Source: HLUCCA09 sp038757905
GTDB lineage: Bacteria; Pseudomonadota; Alphaproteobacteria; Rhodobacterales; Rhodobacteraceae
Length of the DNA: 64,000 bases
Assembly: GCA_038757905.1 (NCBI GenBank)
Contig: JBCDGG010000004.1
Location: 11,563 to 75,562 of the forward strand
Reading direction: 5' to 3'
In this document: positions 49,665 through 59,145 of the stretch, piece by piece
Layout: each line of letters starts with the position of its first letter
How positions within the stretch are numbered: the first letter of the stretch is position 1
The notes under the pieces: generated by a model
The model's input: the letters and a program-made list of their open reading frames with translations, nothing else
Told to the model about the DNA's origin: nothing
Database searches by the model: none
Program-made: the position numbers and the translations under genes

Positions 49665-50699
49665 CTACCCTTTCACGGCGCCCACCAGGAGGCCCTTCGA
49701 GATGTATTTCTGAAGCACGATTGCCAGCACGACCACCGGAATGATCATGATGATGATCGCCACCGACATGGTCCACCACAGGATACCCCGCTCGCCGGCA
49801 TTCATCGCTGCAACGAGGATCGGCAATGTCTGCGCCCTCGACGTCGAGAGAAAGAGCGCAAAAAGGTACTCGTTCCACGCAAAGATCATCACCAGAAGCG
49901 TCGTCGCCGAGAGGCCCGCGCGGGAGAGCGGCAGCACGATTTCCCGGAACGTCATGATCATGGTCGCGCCGTCGAGCTGCGCGCTCTCTTCCAGATCGCG
50001 GGGGATCGAGTTGAAGAAATCGTACATCAGCCAGACCACGATGGGCATGTTGACCACCGCATAGGTCAGGATCAGCGCCACATGCGTGTCGAGCAGACGC
50101 ACGGACTGGAACATGATGTAGATCGGAACGACGACGACGATCGGTGCCAGGATGCGCTGAGAGATGATCCAGAACAGGATGTCGCCATTCTGGAGCCGGA
50201 CGGTGTACAATTGCCCGACGGCCCGCGCGAGCAGGAAGAACAGCGCGACCGCGACCGCCAGGGTTAGCCAAAGGTCTGCGCCGAAGACACCGATGGCGAC
50301 GCAGGCCCCGATCAGCAGCACCAGGAAGTAGAGGATGGTGATCAGGTTCGGCGCGAACGCGATCCGGCTCAGCGAATAGGCAGCCATGGAGCCTACGAGG
50401 ACGGACAGCGCCGTCGACGACAGTGCAATGACGATGGAGTTGACGTAGGCTCGGACGGTATCGGCGAAGTCCAGCACGAAGAGATCGCGCCAGGCATGGA
50501 GGCTTGGCTGGAAGTCGACCCAGGGGAGGAAGAACGGCCCCTCGTTCACCGCGGCGGGGGTCTTCACCGACGTGATCAGGAGCCAGTAGATCGGGAAGAT
50601 CACGAAGAGCGACCACGCGAGCAGGATCGCATAGAGGGCAACCTTCGAGGCGGGCGCCATCTGCCCGATCTTGCGGGGCTCGAACAGGCCGCGGCTCAT
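49665..50699 (-). CDS. Sugar ABC transporter permease (MalG type) with extra membrane segments
   Basis: 344 residues from ATG 50699, which overlaps the upstream permease stop. The EAA loop is LEESAQLDGATMIMTFREIV. Relative to ordinary MalG permeases (about 280 aa) there is an insertion of roughly 55-60 residues after AAYSLSRIAFAPN, holding two more hydrophobic stretches (LITILYFLVLLIGACVAIGV and LWLTLAVAVALFFLLA) before SQRILAPIVVVVPIYIMFQ. Part of the importer with the genes around it. Confidence 0.9.
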   Translation of the reverse strand: MSRGLFEPRKIGQMAPASKVALYAILLAWSLFVIFPIYWLLITSVKTPAAVNEGPFFLPWVDFQPSLHAWRDLFVLDFADTVRAYVNSIVIALSSTALSVLVGSMAAYSLSRIAFAPNLITILYFLVLLIGACVAIGVFGADLWLTLAVAVALFFLLARAVGQLYTVRLQNGDILFWIISQRILAPIVVVVPIYIMFQSVRLLDTHVALILTYAVVNMPIVVWLMYDFFNSIPRDLEESAQLDGATMIMTFREIVLPLSRAGLSATTLLVMIFAWNEYLFALFLSTSRAQTLPILVAAMNAGERGILWWTMSVAIIIMIIPVVVLAIVLQKYISKGLLVGAVKG

Positions 50700-51784
50700 G
50701 GTTTGGCCCTGACCCGTGCGAGGACGACGAGGTTGAAGAACGACACGCAGATGACGACCGTGATGAAGAGAAGAATGTAGGCAATGGCCGAGGCCGATCC
50801 CAGATCGAGCGACCGCCACGCGTAATAGGCCTGCAGCGAGACAGATTCCGTCGCGATTCCCGGCCCGCCCGACGTCATGATGTTGGGCAGATCGACGATC
50901 TTGAACGCCTCGATGACGCGGATCAGCATCACTGTGGCCGCGATGGGCAGGACCTGCGGCCAGATGATCTCGCGAAAGGTCATCCACTTTCCGGCGCCGT
51001 CTATCTCGGCCGCTTCATTGAGGTCGCGCGGCACGCTCTCGAACGCCGCGAGCATCATGATGAAGACGAACGGGATCCACTGCCAACTGTCGGCGACCAC
51101 GATGAAGATACGCGCGGCCCACGGATCGGTGGCCCAGGACCAGTCTCCAAGCCCGACCCATTGCCAGACCCCGGCAAAGGGGCCCTTGGTAGTGTCGGCC
51201 ATCATCCGGAAGATGTAGCCGACGCCGATGGGCGTGATCATCATGGGCACGAAGAAGATCACCCGGAACGTGCGGCTCCCGGCGATGTGCTGGGAACAGG
51301 CGAAGGCGAGCGCCGTCCCGATCAGGAACTGCACGCCACATCCGACGATCACGTAAAAGAGGGTCGTGCCCACCGTTCCGAAGGGGCGCCCGCTCAGGAG
51401 CGTCGCCGCAAAGAGCCAGGCGAGGCCCAAGGCCATCGCGAAGGTGATCATCCGTCCGACAAAGCCGACAACCGTGAAGTGGCTGCGGCAGTACCGCACG
51501 ATCCAGTAGATCAGCGCCGCCGTGGCCGCGAGGCCGACGATCCACCCCAGCAGCGACAGCGGCCCAAACGTCCCGAGCAGGTGGAACTGCTCGGACCCGA
51601 AGATCTGCTTGTCGAAGTTGCGCCAGCCTGCAAACCGCATCCGAAACCCGCCGCCCGTGAAGCGCACACGGGAGAAGGCGAGGATCAGCGAGGCGATAAG
51701 CGGGAAGATCGAAAAGACGAGGATCAGAACAACGGCGGGCGCCAGGAACAGACGACCCATATGTCGATCGAGCCATTGGTCCAT
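50696..51784 (-). CDS. Sugar ABC transporter permease (MalF type) with extra membrane segments
   Basis: 362 residues. The EAA loop is LNEAAEIDGAGKWMTFREIIW. After the first membrane helix and the FAGWRNFD segment, where MalF-type proteins normally lead straight into the next helix, about 65 extra residues carry two hydrophobic stretches (LSLLGWIVGLAATAALIYWI and ITFAMALGLAWLFAATLL). The second permease has a comparable insertion at a different place. Coupled to it by ATGA. Confidence 0.9.
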   Translation of the reverse strand: MDQWLDRHMGRLFLAPAVVLILVFSIFPLIASLILAFSRVRFTGGGFRMRFAGWRNFDKQIFGSEQFHLLGTFGPLSLLGWIVGLAATAALIYWIVRYCRSHFTVVGFVGRMITFAMALGLAWLFAATLLSGRPFGTVGTTLFYVIVGCGVQFLIGTALAFACSQHIAGSRTFRVIFFVPMMITPIGVGYIFRMMADTTKGPFAGVWQWVGLGDWSWATDPWAARIFIVVADSWQWIPFVFIMMLAAFESVPRDLNEAAEIDGAGKWMTFREIIWPQVLPIAATVMLIRVIEAFKIVDLPNIMTSGGPGIATESVSLQAYYAWRSLDLGSASAIAYILLFITVVICVSFFNLVVLARVRAKP

Positions 51785-51869
51785 TACCGCGTCCGCCGTT
51801 GGGTTCGGGATCTCGGGGAGAGGGCGCAGAGCGGGGCGGCCGGATCAGCGCCGGCCGCCCGTTGCGATG

Positions 51870-53345
51870 TCAGTTGGTGATGCCCAGGGACAGCGAGTAG
51901 ATCGCGGCTTGGTCTTCGCGGCCGAAATCCTCGGTGATCTCCTCCCAACCTTCCTCGATGTTTTCGAGCGCCTCGTCGACCGAGATCTCGCCCGCCAGAT
52001 ACCGCGCCAGCTCTCGATCGAGCACGACGCCGGTGTATTGCTGTGCGCCCGGAATGCGGAAATCGGACGCCATGTTCGGATGGTTCAGGCTTTCCTTGAT
52101 CGCGCTGAGATAGTTCTCGGCCGCTTCCTCGCTAAAGCCGGCTTCGACCCAGGCGGCCGTATCCTCAAGTTGCGAGTTCCGGTAGGGGTTGTAGCCCGTC
52201 CAGCCCATCGTCACGTCGACGTTCGATTGCGCGGCCTGGTTCATGTAGCTCAGAAAGTCGTAGGCCGCCTGCTTCTTGACGTCGTCTGCCGTGGCGGACA
52301 CCGCCGCCGTCCATCCGCCGAAGGCCGCAAACGGCGCGTAGTTGATGCCGTCGACCGCGTGGGGACAGGTCTCGGCATCGCATGCAACGAGGTCGCCCGT
52401 CTCGACGTTCAGAACCTCGGTCGAGCCGGGCATGATCACCGCGCCGACCTTGTCGCGGATCTGGCTGCCGTCTTCGATCGACAGCGGGCCGATATCGCCC
52501 CAGTCGATCATCAGGCCGCAGCGGCCGCCGACGACTAGCGCGCGGGTGTCGCCGATATCCTGGTTCAGTTCGTCGGGCGGGCCGAACTCGCCGGTGGCCT
52601 TGTAGATCTCGAACGCCCGTTTCCACGCAGCATTGTTGATCTTGGGGGCCATCGTTTCGGGATCGAAGTACAAGCCCTCCGCCGTTCCCTTCGATTGCAC
52701 CCGGCTCGCCGCCATGGACTGAACGGCAAAGTAGGATTGCGCATTGCGTTTCTTGAAGATGCACGAGCCGAAATCCGCCTCGCCGTCCCCGTTCATGTCC
52801 TGGCCGTGGATGGCGGCGGCGACCTCAAGATAATCCTCCCAGGTCTTGGGCGGCTCCAGCCCGTTCTCGGCAAGAACGTCCGTCCGGTAGTAGAGCATCT
52901 GGAAGTCGCCATCGAGCGTGATGAAGTAGGTCGAGCCCTGCACCTTCTGGTTGAAGTCGCGGAAATAGGGCGCGATATCGGCAAGGTCGATCTTCTCGTC
53001 GGCTTCGAGATAGGGATCGAGGTTTTCGACCAATCCGCCGCTTACAAGTTCGACGCCCCAGCCGGACGCGAAGACGCCGACATCGATCGAGTTCGTCCCG
53101 GTCGCCCAATCCGTCAGGATCTTCTGGAACAGTTCGGCGAAGGGCACCTCGGCAACGCGGATTTCCGCGCCGGTCATGGCCGTGAACTCTTCCCCGCGTT
53201 CCACGATTCGCCCGGCGATCACGGGGCCCGGGCGGGTCAGGATGTTCACCACGACCCCGTCATACTGCCCGTCCGCCTCGACCACGGCCGGCGTCAGAGC
53301 CGCGCACAGCGCAAAGGCCGATCCGGTTAGAAGCTTGTTTAGCAT
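51870..53345 (-). CDS. Periplasmic sugar-binding protein of an ABC importer
   Basis: 491 residues from ATG 53345, with GGAGGAG upstream. A signal peptide (MLNKLLTGSAFALCAALTPAV, cleaved near VEADGQ) precedes a family 1 solute-binding fold (PGPVIAGRIVERGEEFTAMTG; LDGDFQMLYYRTDVLAENGL). It captures sugar for the MalFGK-like proteins encoded behind it. It is the first gene of the minus-strand operon, divergent from the regulator. Confidence 0.92.
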   Translation of the reverse strand: MLNKLLTGSAFALCAALTPAVVEADGQYDGVVVNILTRPGPVIAGRIVERGEEFTAMTGAEIRVAEVPFAELFQKILTDWATGTNSIDVGVFASGWGVELVSGGLVENLDPYLEADEKIDLADIAPYFRDFNQKVQGSTYFITLDGDFQMLYYRTDVLAENGLEPPKTWEDYLEVAAAIHGQDMNGDGEADFGSCIFKKRNAQSYFAVQSMAASRVQSKGTAEGLYFDPETMAPKINNAAWKRAFEIYKATGEFGPPDELNQDIGDTRALVVGGRCGLMIDWGDIGPLSIEDGSQIRDKVGAVIMPGSTEVLNVETGDLVACDAETCPHAVDGINYAPFAAFGGWTAAVSATADDVKKQAAYDFLSYMNQAAQSNVDVTMGWTGYNPYRNSQLEDTAAWVEAGFSEEAAENYLSAIKESLNHPNMASDFRIPGAQQYTGVVLDRELARYLAGEISVDEALENIEEGWEEITEDFGREDQAAIYSLSLGITN

Positions 53346-53572
53346 GGTTCTCCTCCACTGTGTTTCGCCCAGCGCCCCCGGGCTCTGCCGGCCCGAATGG
53401 CGCTGTGCGCCGCCGATGTCCTCGGAGCGCATCTTTGGTCACGGATCGGGGCGCCGTGTTGCGTTGCTGTCGCGCGTCCTCCTGGGCGTCCCGTCACCAC
53501 CACGAGAAAGCTACTTGTGCTGAGGCGCAGGTGTCAACTAACATGTTAGATGAACAACAACGCGATCCCCCT
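53346..53572. promoter_or_regulatory. Divergent control region with a palindrome, probable GntR operator
   Basis: The perfect 12-base palindrome CTAACATGTTAG lies at 53538-53549 between the divergent transporter operon and the regulator gene. Its centre contains an ATG (53543) that could be read as a regulator start. GntR-FCD proteins bind palindromes of this size, so this is the best candidate operator for autoregulation and for both operons. Confidence 0.6.
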
Positions 53573-54274
53573 ATGTCAGACGCCGATGTCACTAAACTTC
53601 CTGTCCTGAGCGACCTGAGCGGGCCCTTGGCGGATCGGGTCTATACGGTGGTGAAGTCCGCGATCATGGCGCTGGAGTTTCCCCCGGGCGCGGTTATCCG
53701 GAAGTCTGCCCTGTGCGACAGGCTTGGCCTGTCCCGGTCGCCCGTTGCCGATGCGCTGGCCAAGCTGTCGGTCGAGGGGTTGGTCGATATCGTTCCGCAA
53801 TCGGGCACGCGGGTGTCGCGCCTGTCGATGGCGGCGATCCGCGAGGATGCGTTCCTGCGCGAGGCGCTGGAAGTGGCCGCCATTCGCCACGCGGCCCGCC
53901 ATCGCTCCGACGAGGTGGTGGCGCGCCTCAGCCGCAACATCGAAATGCAGAAGCTGCTGATTGCGGATGTCGATATCGAGGACTTCTTTCAAACCGATGT
54001 CGCCTTCCATGAGACGATCATGGCGACAACGGAGGTGTCGCGCCTGCCCGCCACGGTGCGCACGCTGTCGCCGAACGTGGATCGGGCGCGCCTTCTCCTG
54101 ATGCCGGAGCCGGGCCGTTTGGCGGACACGCTGGAGGAGCATGTCCGGATCGTGGATGCCATCCGGCGGCAGGACGTGGACGAGGCGCAGGACGCCATGC
54201 GCCGCCATGTCCGTCAGCTGCTGCGCCGTCTGGAGCCGCTCGAAGCCGCGCGGCCAGACCTTTTCTCAACCTGA
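53573..54274 (+). CDS. GntR family transcriptional regulator with FCD domain
   Basis: 233 residues from ATG 53573; ATG 53543 would add ten residues but lies inside the palindrome. The N-terminal winged helix contains LADRVYTVVKSAIM and CDRLGLSRSPVADALAKLSVEGL. The C-terminal FCD all-helical effector domain keeps the metal-binding set (Asp and His in FFQTDVAFHETI, His in LEEHVRIV and MRRHVRQL). It probably senses a sugar acid and controls the divergent sugar operons. It overlaps the next gene by one base (TGATG). Confidence 0.9.
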   Translation: MSDADVTKLPVLSDLSGPLADRVYTVVKSAIMALEFPPGAVIRKSALCDRLGLSRSPVADALAKLSVEGLVDIVPQSGTRVSRLSMAAIREDAFLREALEVAAIRHAARHRSDEVVARLSRNIEMQKLLIADVDIEDFFQTDVAFHETIMATTEVSRLPATVRTLSPNVDRARLLLMPEPGRLADTLEEHVRIVDAIRRQDVDEAQDAMRRHVRQLLRRLEPLEAARPDLFST

Positions 54275-55335
54275 TGACTGCCATGACTCCCATCACCACA
54301 CATCTGCTCAACACACGAACGGCACGCCCGGTGCCCCTCACGGCGATGGGATTCGGCGGGGCGCCGCTCGGCAATCTGTACCGCAGGGTGAGCGAAGACG
54401 AGGCGCAAGCCACGCTGCAGGCGGCCTACGACGCGGGCATCCGCTATTTCGACACGGCGCCGCAATACGGGCTGGGGCGCTCGGAAGAGCGGTTCGGCGC
54501 GGCGCTTAAGCGCTTCGGGCGCGAAACCGTGCAGCTGTCGACCAAGATCGGGCGCCTGCTCTATGATTGCGCGCCGGAGGAAGTGACGCCCGAGGCATTC
54601 GTCGACGTTCCTCAGAAGCGGATCGTGTTCGATTACACTTATGACGGCGTCATGCGCTCCTACGAGGCGAGTCGTCGGCGCCTCGATGTGGACAATGCCG
54701 ATATCCTGCTGGTGCACGATGTCGACGTCTTCAGCCAGGGCAGTCAGGAGGCCAGCGACGCCAAGGTGCGCGAGCTGTTCGAGGGCGGAGGCTACCGCGC
54801 GCTGGAGGAGTTGCGCGCCGCGGGCGATGTGGCGGCGATCGGGGCGGGCGTGAACGAATGGCAGGTATGCGAGCGGTTGCTCGGCCTCGGCGATTTCGAC
54901 GGGTTCCTGCTTGCCGGGCGCTACACGCTGCTGGAGCAGGAGGCGCTCGACAGCTTCCTGCCGCTCTGCGTTGCACGCGATGTGGGCATCATTCTGGGCG
55001 GGCCCTACAACTCCGGCATCCTCGCCAGCGGCGCGGTGCCCGGCGCGAAGTTCAACTATGCCGAAGCTCCGCCGGAGATCCTGTCGCGGGTGGCGCAGAT
55101 CGCGGCGGTGTGCGCGGCCCATCAGACGCCCCTGATCGCGGCGGCACTGCAGTTCGTCATGGGCCACCCGGCCGTGAAGACAGTGATCCCAGGGGCCATG
55201 CGTGCCGAGGAGGTTCTGGCAAATGTGGAGGTGTTCCAGACACCGATTCCGGATGGGCTTTGGTCGGATCTCCGCGGCGAGGGGCTAATCCGCCCGGATG
55301 CGCCCTTGCCGCCGGAGCGTGACCATGCCGGGTAG
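54274..55335 (+). CDS. Aldo/keto reductase, probable L-fucose (D-threo-aldose) 1-dehydrogenase
   Basis: 353 residues. The aldo/keto reductase tetrad is visible: Asp and Tyr in RYFDTAPQYGLGRSE, Lys in QLSTKIGRLL and His in ILLVHDVD. In the L-fucose pathway an enzyme of this family oxidises L-fucose to L-fucono-1,5-lactone. The genes downstream supply the next steps, which supports this substrate. Start overlaps the regulator stop. Confidence 0.82.
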   Translation: MTAMTPITTHLLNTRTARPVPLTAMGFGGAPLGNLYRRVSEDEAQATLQAAYDAGIRYFDTAPQYGLGRSEERFGAALKRFGRETVQLSTKIGRLLYDCAPEEVTPEAFVDVPQKRIVFDYTYDGVMRSYEASRRRLDVDNADILLVHDVDVFSQGSQEASDAKVRELFEGGGYRALEELRAAGDVAAIGAGVNEWQVCERLLGLGDFDGFLLAGRYTLLEQEALDSFLPLCVARDVGIILGGPYNSGILASGAVPGAKFNYAEAPPEILSRVAQIAAVCAAHQTPLIAAALQFVMGHPAVKTVIPGAMRAEEVLANVEVFQTPIPDGLWSDLRGEGLIRPDAPLPPERDHAG

Positions 55336-55431
55336 GATCGGCCTCACCTCCCACCGGGACGGCGGCCTGGCGGACGTTGCCCCATGCCGAAGAGGCGCTT
55401 GGCCGTCCCGCCCCGGCAGCGGAGACCTCGC

Positions 55432-56268
55432 ATGAGGATAGATGCCCATCAACACTTCTGGGCGCTCGCACGGGGGGATTACGGCTGGTTGACGCCGGAC
55501 CTCGCCCCGATCTACCGCGACTTCGGGCCGGACGATCTGCACCCGCTACTGACGTCCCACGGCATCGACGGCACAGTGTTGGTGCAGGCCGCGCCGACGG
55601 CGGCCGAAACGCGATACATGCTGGACCTCGCCGCGACACACGACTTCGTCCTCGGCGTGGTAGGGTGGGCGGATCTGGAGGATACAGACGCGCCGGACGC
55701 GCTTGCCGCCCTGGCGCGGGAGCCGAAGCTGGTCGGCCTGCGCCCGATGATCCAGGACATCGCCGACCCCGATTGGATGCTGCAACCCGCGCTGAGCCCG
55801 GCCTTTGAAGCGATGAGTGCGCTCGGCCTTGTCTTCGACGCCCTGACATTGCCCAAACACCTGCCCAACCTGCGGAAATTGCTGGCGCGGCATAGGGAAC
55901 TGCGCGTGGTGATCGACCACATCTCCAAGCCGCGCATCGCGGCGGGGGCCTTCCAAGACTGGGCGACGGACATTGCCGCCATCGCCCGCGAGACCACCGC
56001 GCATGTCAAGCTCTCCGGCCTGGTGACCGAAGCGGGCGATGACTGGACGGTTGAAGACCTGGAGCCGTTCGCCGCCCATGTGCTGAACGTCTTTGGCGCC
56101 GACCGCGTTCTGTGGGGCAGCGATTGGCCTGTCTGCACGCTGGCCGCGACCTACGACCAGTGGGTTGCGGCGACGCAATCGCTTCTGGCGCCGCTCGCTC
56201 CGGGCGAGCGGGAGGCGGTTCTGGGGCGCAATGCTCAACGTCTTTATGCTTTGAAAGGAGCGCGCTGA
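55432..56268 (+). CDS. Amidohydrolase, probable L-fuconolactonase
   Basis: 278 residues from ATG 55432, with GGAG upstream. The amidohydrolase-2 metal site HxH is MRIDAHQHFWAL; the later His in VIDHISKPRI and Asp in LWGSDWPVCTL complete it. Homologous enzymes open L-fucono- or L-rhamnono-lactones, matching the product of the preceding gene. The stop overlaps the SDR start. Confidence 0.83.
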   Translation: MRIDAHQHFWALARGDYGWLTPDLAPIYRDFGPDDLHPLLTSHGIDGTVLVQAAPTAAETRYMLDLAATHDFVLGVVGWADLEDTDAPDALAALAREPKLVGLRPMIQDIADPDWMLQPALSPAFEAMSALGLVFDALTLPKHLPNLRKLLARHRELRVVIDHISKPRIAAGAFQDWATDIAAIARETTAHVKLSGLVTEAGDDWTVEDLEPFAAHVLNVFGADRVLWGSDWPVCTLAATYDQWVAATQSLLAPLAPGEREAVLGRNAQRLYALKGAR

Positions 56269-57005
56269 TGGGCCGATTGTCGGGAAAGACCGCCCTGCTC
56301 ACCGCCGCCGGTCAGGGGATCGGCCGGGCCACTGCTCTGGCCTTCGCCGCCGAAGGTGCGCGGGTGATCGCCACCGATATCAACGACGAGAGCCTCGCCA
56401 CGCTGGCGGAGACGGATGGCATCGAGGCCCGCCATCTCGACGTGCTCGACGCAGACGCGGTGCGCAGCCTCGTGGCAACGCTCGGCCCGCTGGACATCCT
56501 GTTCAACTGCGCGGGCTTCGTGGCCCATGGCAGCCTTCTGGAGGGGTCGGACGAAGACTGGGAGTTCAGCTTCAACCTGAACGTCCACGCCGCCTACCGC
56601 ATGACGAAGGCCGTGGTGCCAGGCATGCTGGAGCGGCAGGCAGGCTCCATCATCAACATCTCTTCGGTCGCCTCGTCGATCAAGGGCGTGGTCAACCGCT
56701 GCGCGTATGGGGCGACGAAGGCCGCGCTGATCGGGCTGACCAAATCCGTCGCGGCCGATTACGTCACCCAGGGCATCCGCTGCAACGCGATCTGCCCCGG
56801 CACCGTCGACAGCCCCAGCATGCACCAGCGCCTGCGCGACACCGGAGACTACGACGCCGCGCTCCGGGCCTTCATCGCGCGTCAGCCCATGGGGCGGATC
56901 GGCACCGCCGAGGAAATCGCGGCGATGGCCGTTTACTTGGCGAGCGATGACAGCCAGTTCACGACGGGCCAGGCCTTCGCGGTCGATGGCGGCTGGTCGA
57001 TCTGA
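56268..57005 (+). CDS. Short-chain dehydrogenase, probable 2-keto-3-deoxy-L-fuconate dehydrogenase
   Basis: 245 residues from ATG 56268, with AAAGGAG upstream. The NAD motif TAAGQGIGRATA, NCAG, catalytic Ser (INISSVAS) and YxxxK (CAYGATKAAL) are all present. In the L-fucose pathway a member of this family oxidises 2-keto-3-deoxy-L-fuconate at C4 with NAD. Position between the lactonase and the hydrolase agrees. Confidence 0.82.
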   Translation: MGRLSGKTALLTAAGQGIGRATALAFAAEGARVIATDINDESLATLAETDGIEARHLDVLDADAVRSLVATLGPLDILFNCAGFVAHGSLLEGSDEDWEFSFNLNVHAAYRMTKAVVPGMLERQAGSIINISSVASSIKGVVNRCAYGATKAALIGLTKSVAADYVTQGIRCNAICPGTVDSPSMHQRLRDTGDYDAALRAFIARQPMGRIGTAEEIAAMAVYLASDDSQFTTGQAFAVDGGWSI

Positions 57006-57025
57006 GGTTAAGGGAGCACAACCAG

Positions 57026-57871
57026 ATGAAGCTTGTACGATACGGTTCTGCGGGGAAAGAGAAGCCGGGCCTGGTGGAGGCCGACGGCACGATCCGCGAT
57101 CTGTCGGCGCATCTGCCGGATCTTGCGGGCGAGGCCCTGTCGGATGCGAGCCTGGCGGCGCTGGCCGCGCTCGACCCCGCCACTCTGCCCGCGGTCGCGG
57201 CGGGCGCACGGCTGGGCCCCTGCGTCGGACGCGTGGGCAAGTTCATCTGCATCGGACTGAACTACGCCGATCACGCCGCCGAGTCCGGCCTGGCGCTGCC
57301 GGAAGAGCCGGTGGTGTTCTTCAAGGCGACCTCGGCGATCATGGGGCCGAACGACACGGTCGAGATCCCGCGGGGATCGGTCAAAACCGACTGGGAGGTC
57401 GAGCTTGGCGTGGTGATCGGCACGCCCGCCAAATACGTCACCGAGGACGCCGCGCTCGATTACGTCGCGGGGTACTGCGTGATCAACGACCTGTCGGAGC
57501 GGGACTTTCAGCTCCATCGCTCGGGCCAATGGGTCAAGGGCAAGTCGGCGGACACCTTCGGCCCGATCGGCCCGTGGCTTGTCACCCGCGACGAGGTGCC
57601 CGACCCGCAGAAGCTGCCGATGTTTCTGGAGGTGAACGGGCATCGCTTCCAGGACGGCTCCACCGAGACCATGCATTTCTCGGTCGCCACGGTGATCGCG
57701 CATGTCTCGCAATTCATGAGCCTACAGCCCGGCGACGTGATCTCGACCGGAACGCCCCCGGGCGTGGGCATGGGGCAGAGCCCGCAAACCTACCTTAAGC
57801 CGGGCGACACCATGACCCTCGGGATCTTGGGGCTCGGCGTTCAAGAGCAACGCGTGATTGCAAGCCCATGA
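57026..57871 (+). CDS. FAH family hydrolase, probable 2,4-diketo-3-deoxy-L-fuconate hydrolase
   Basis: 281 residues. The fumarylacetoacetate hydrolase core has CIGLNYADHAAESGL, the metal-binding Glu/Asp set in DWEVELGVVIGTPAKYV, and GDVISTGTPPGVGMG. In the pathway it cleaves the diketo sugar acid to pyruvate and L-lactate. It overlaps the dehydratase gene by four bases. Confidence 0.85.
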   Translation: MKLVRYGSAGKEKPGLVEADGTIRDLSAHLPDLAGEALSDASLAALAALDPATLPAVAAGARLGPCVGRVGKFICIGLNYADHAAESGLALPEEPVVFFKATSAIMGPNDTVEIPRGSVKTDWEVELGVVIGTPAKYVTEDAALDYVAGYCVINDLSERDFQLHRSGQWVKGKSADTFGPIGPWLVTRDEVPDPQKLPMFLEVNGHRFQDGSTETMHFSVATVIAHVSQFMSLQPGDVISTGTPPGVGMGQSPQTYLKPGDTMTLGILGLGVQEQRVIASP

Positions 57872-59145
57872 CCAGGATCCTCGGCCTTCGCACCCATGAC
57901 CTGAGGTTCCCTACGTCAGAGCATCTCGACGGGTCGGACGCCATGAACCCCGACCCGGACTATTCGGCCGCCTATGTCGTCCTAGAGACGGATGGCCCGC
58001 ATGAAGGGCATGGGCTGACCTTCACGATCGGGCGCGGCAACGAGATCTGTGTGGCGGCGATCGAAGCGCTGCGCGGTCTGGTCACGGGGCTGGAGCTGAC
58101 CTGGATCGCAGAGGATATGGGCCGCTTCTGGCGCCACATCACCGGGGACAGCCAGTTGCGCTGGATCGGGCCCGACAAGGGCGCGATCCATATGGCGGCG
58201 GGCGCGGTGATCAACGCCGCTTGGGATCTCTGGGCGAAGGAGGCGGGCAAGCCGGTGTGGCTGCTCGTGTCCGAGATGCCCCCGGAGGAGATCGTGCGGC
58301 TGATCGATTTCCGCTACATCACCGACGCGCTGTCGCCGGACGAGGCGCTGTCGATTCTCACCGCCGCTGCGCCGCATAAATCCGCGCGCATCGAAACGCT
58401 GCAGCGCGAGGGCTATCCTTGCTACACCACCTCTGCGGGGTGGCTCGGCTACCCCGACGACAAGCTGCGCCGGCTGTGCGCCCAGGCGCGCGATGCCGGC
58501 TTCACCCACACCAAGTTCAAGGTCGGGCGCGATCTGCAGGACGACATTCGCCGCCTCACCATCGCACGAGAGGAGCTCGGCGACGACATGACGATCATGA
58601 TCGACGCCAATCAGGTGTGGGACGTCGGGCAGGCGATCGAGTGGGTGCGGGCGCTTGCCTTCGCCCGGCCCTTCTTCATCGAAGAGCCGACGAGCCCCGA
58701 CGACGTGCTGGGGCACAAGGCGATCCGCGAAGGCGTGGCCCCCACCAAGGTAGCCACCGGCGAGATGTGCCAGAACCGGATCATGTTCAAACAGTTCATC
58801 ACGACCGGTGCCATCGATGTGGTGCAGATCGACAGTTGCCGGATGGGGGGCCTGAACGAAGTGCTGGCGGTCATGCTTCTGGCCGCGAAGTACGGGCTGC
58901 CGGTTTGGCCCCATGCGGGCGGCGTCGGGCTTTGCGAGTACGTCCAGCACATGTCGATGATCGACTATGTGACGATCTGCGGCGAAAAGGACGACCGGCG
59001 GATCGAGTATGTCGATCACCTCCACGAGCACTTCGTCGATCCCTGCCAGATCCGAAACGGCGTTTACATGCCGCCGGACCGGCCGGGCTTTTCGATCCAG
59101 ATGAAGGCCGAGAGTATCGCGGCGCACACCTTCGCCCCGGGATAG
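57868..59145 (+). CDS. L-fuconate dehydratase (enolase superfamily)
   Basis: 425 residues. The enolase-superfamily catalytic residues fall in order at K218 (TKFKVG), D246 (MIDANQVW), E272 (FIEEPTSP), E299 (ATGEMCQN) and H349 (WPHAGGVG). These are each two residues before those I recall for the Xanthomonas L-fuconate dehydratase (K220, D248, E274, E301, H351), a close match. It dehydrates L-fuconate to 2-keto-3-deoxy-L-fuconate. Last gene of the plus-strand operon; no clear terminator follows. Confidence 0.93.
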   Translation: MTRILGLRTHDLRFPTSEHLDGSDAMNPDPDYSAAYVVLETDGPHEGHGLTFTIGRGNEICVAAIEALRGLVTGLELTWIAEDMGRFWRHITGDSQLRWIGPDKGAIHMAAGAVINAAWDLWAKEAGKPVWLLVSEMPPEEIVRLIDFRYITDALSPDEALSILTAAAPHKSARIETLQREGYPCYTTSAGWLGYPDDKLRRLCAQARDAGFTHTKFKVGRDLQDDIRRLTIAREELGDDMTIMIDANQVWDVGQAIEWVRALAFARPFFIEEPTSPDDVLGHKAIREGVAPTKVATGEMCQNRIMFKQFITTGAIDVVQIDSCRMGGLNEVLAVMLLAAKYGLPVWPHAGGVGLCEYVQHMSMIDYVTICGEKDDRRIEYVDHLHEHFVDPCQIRNGVYMPPDRPGFSIQMKAESIAAHTFAPG

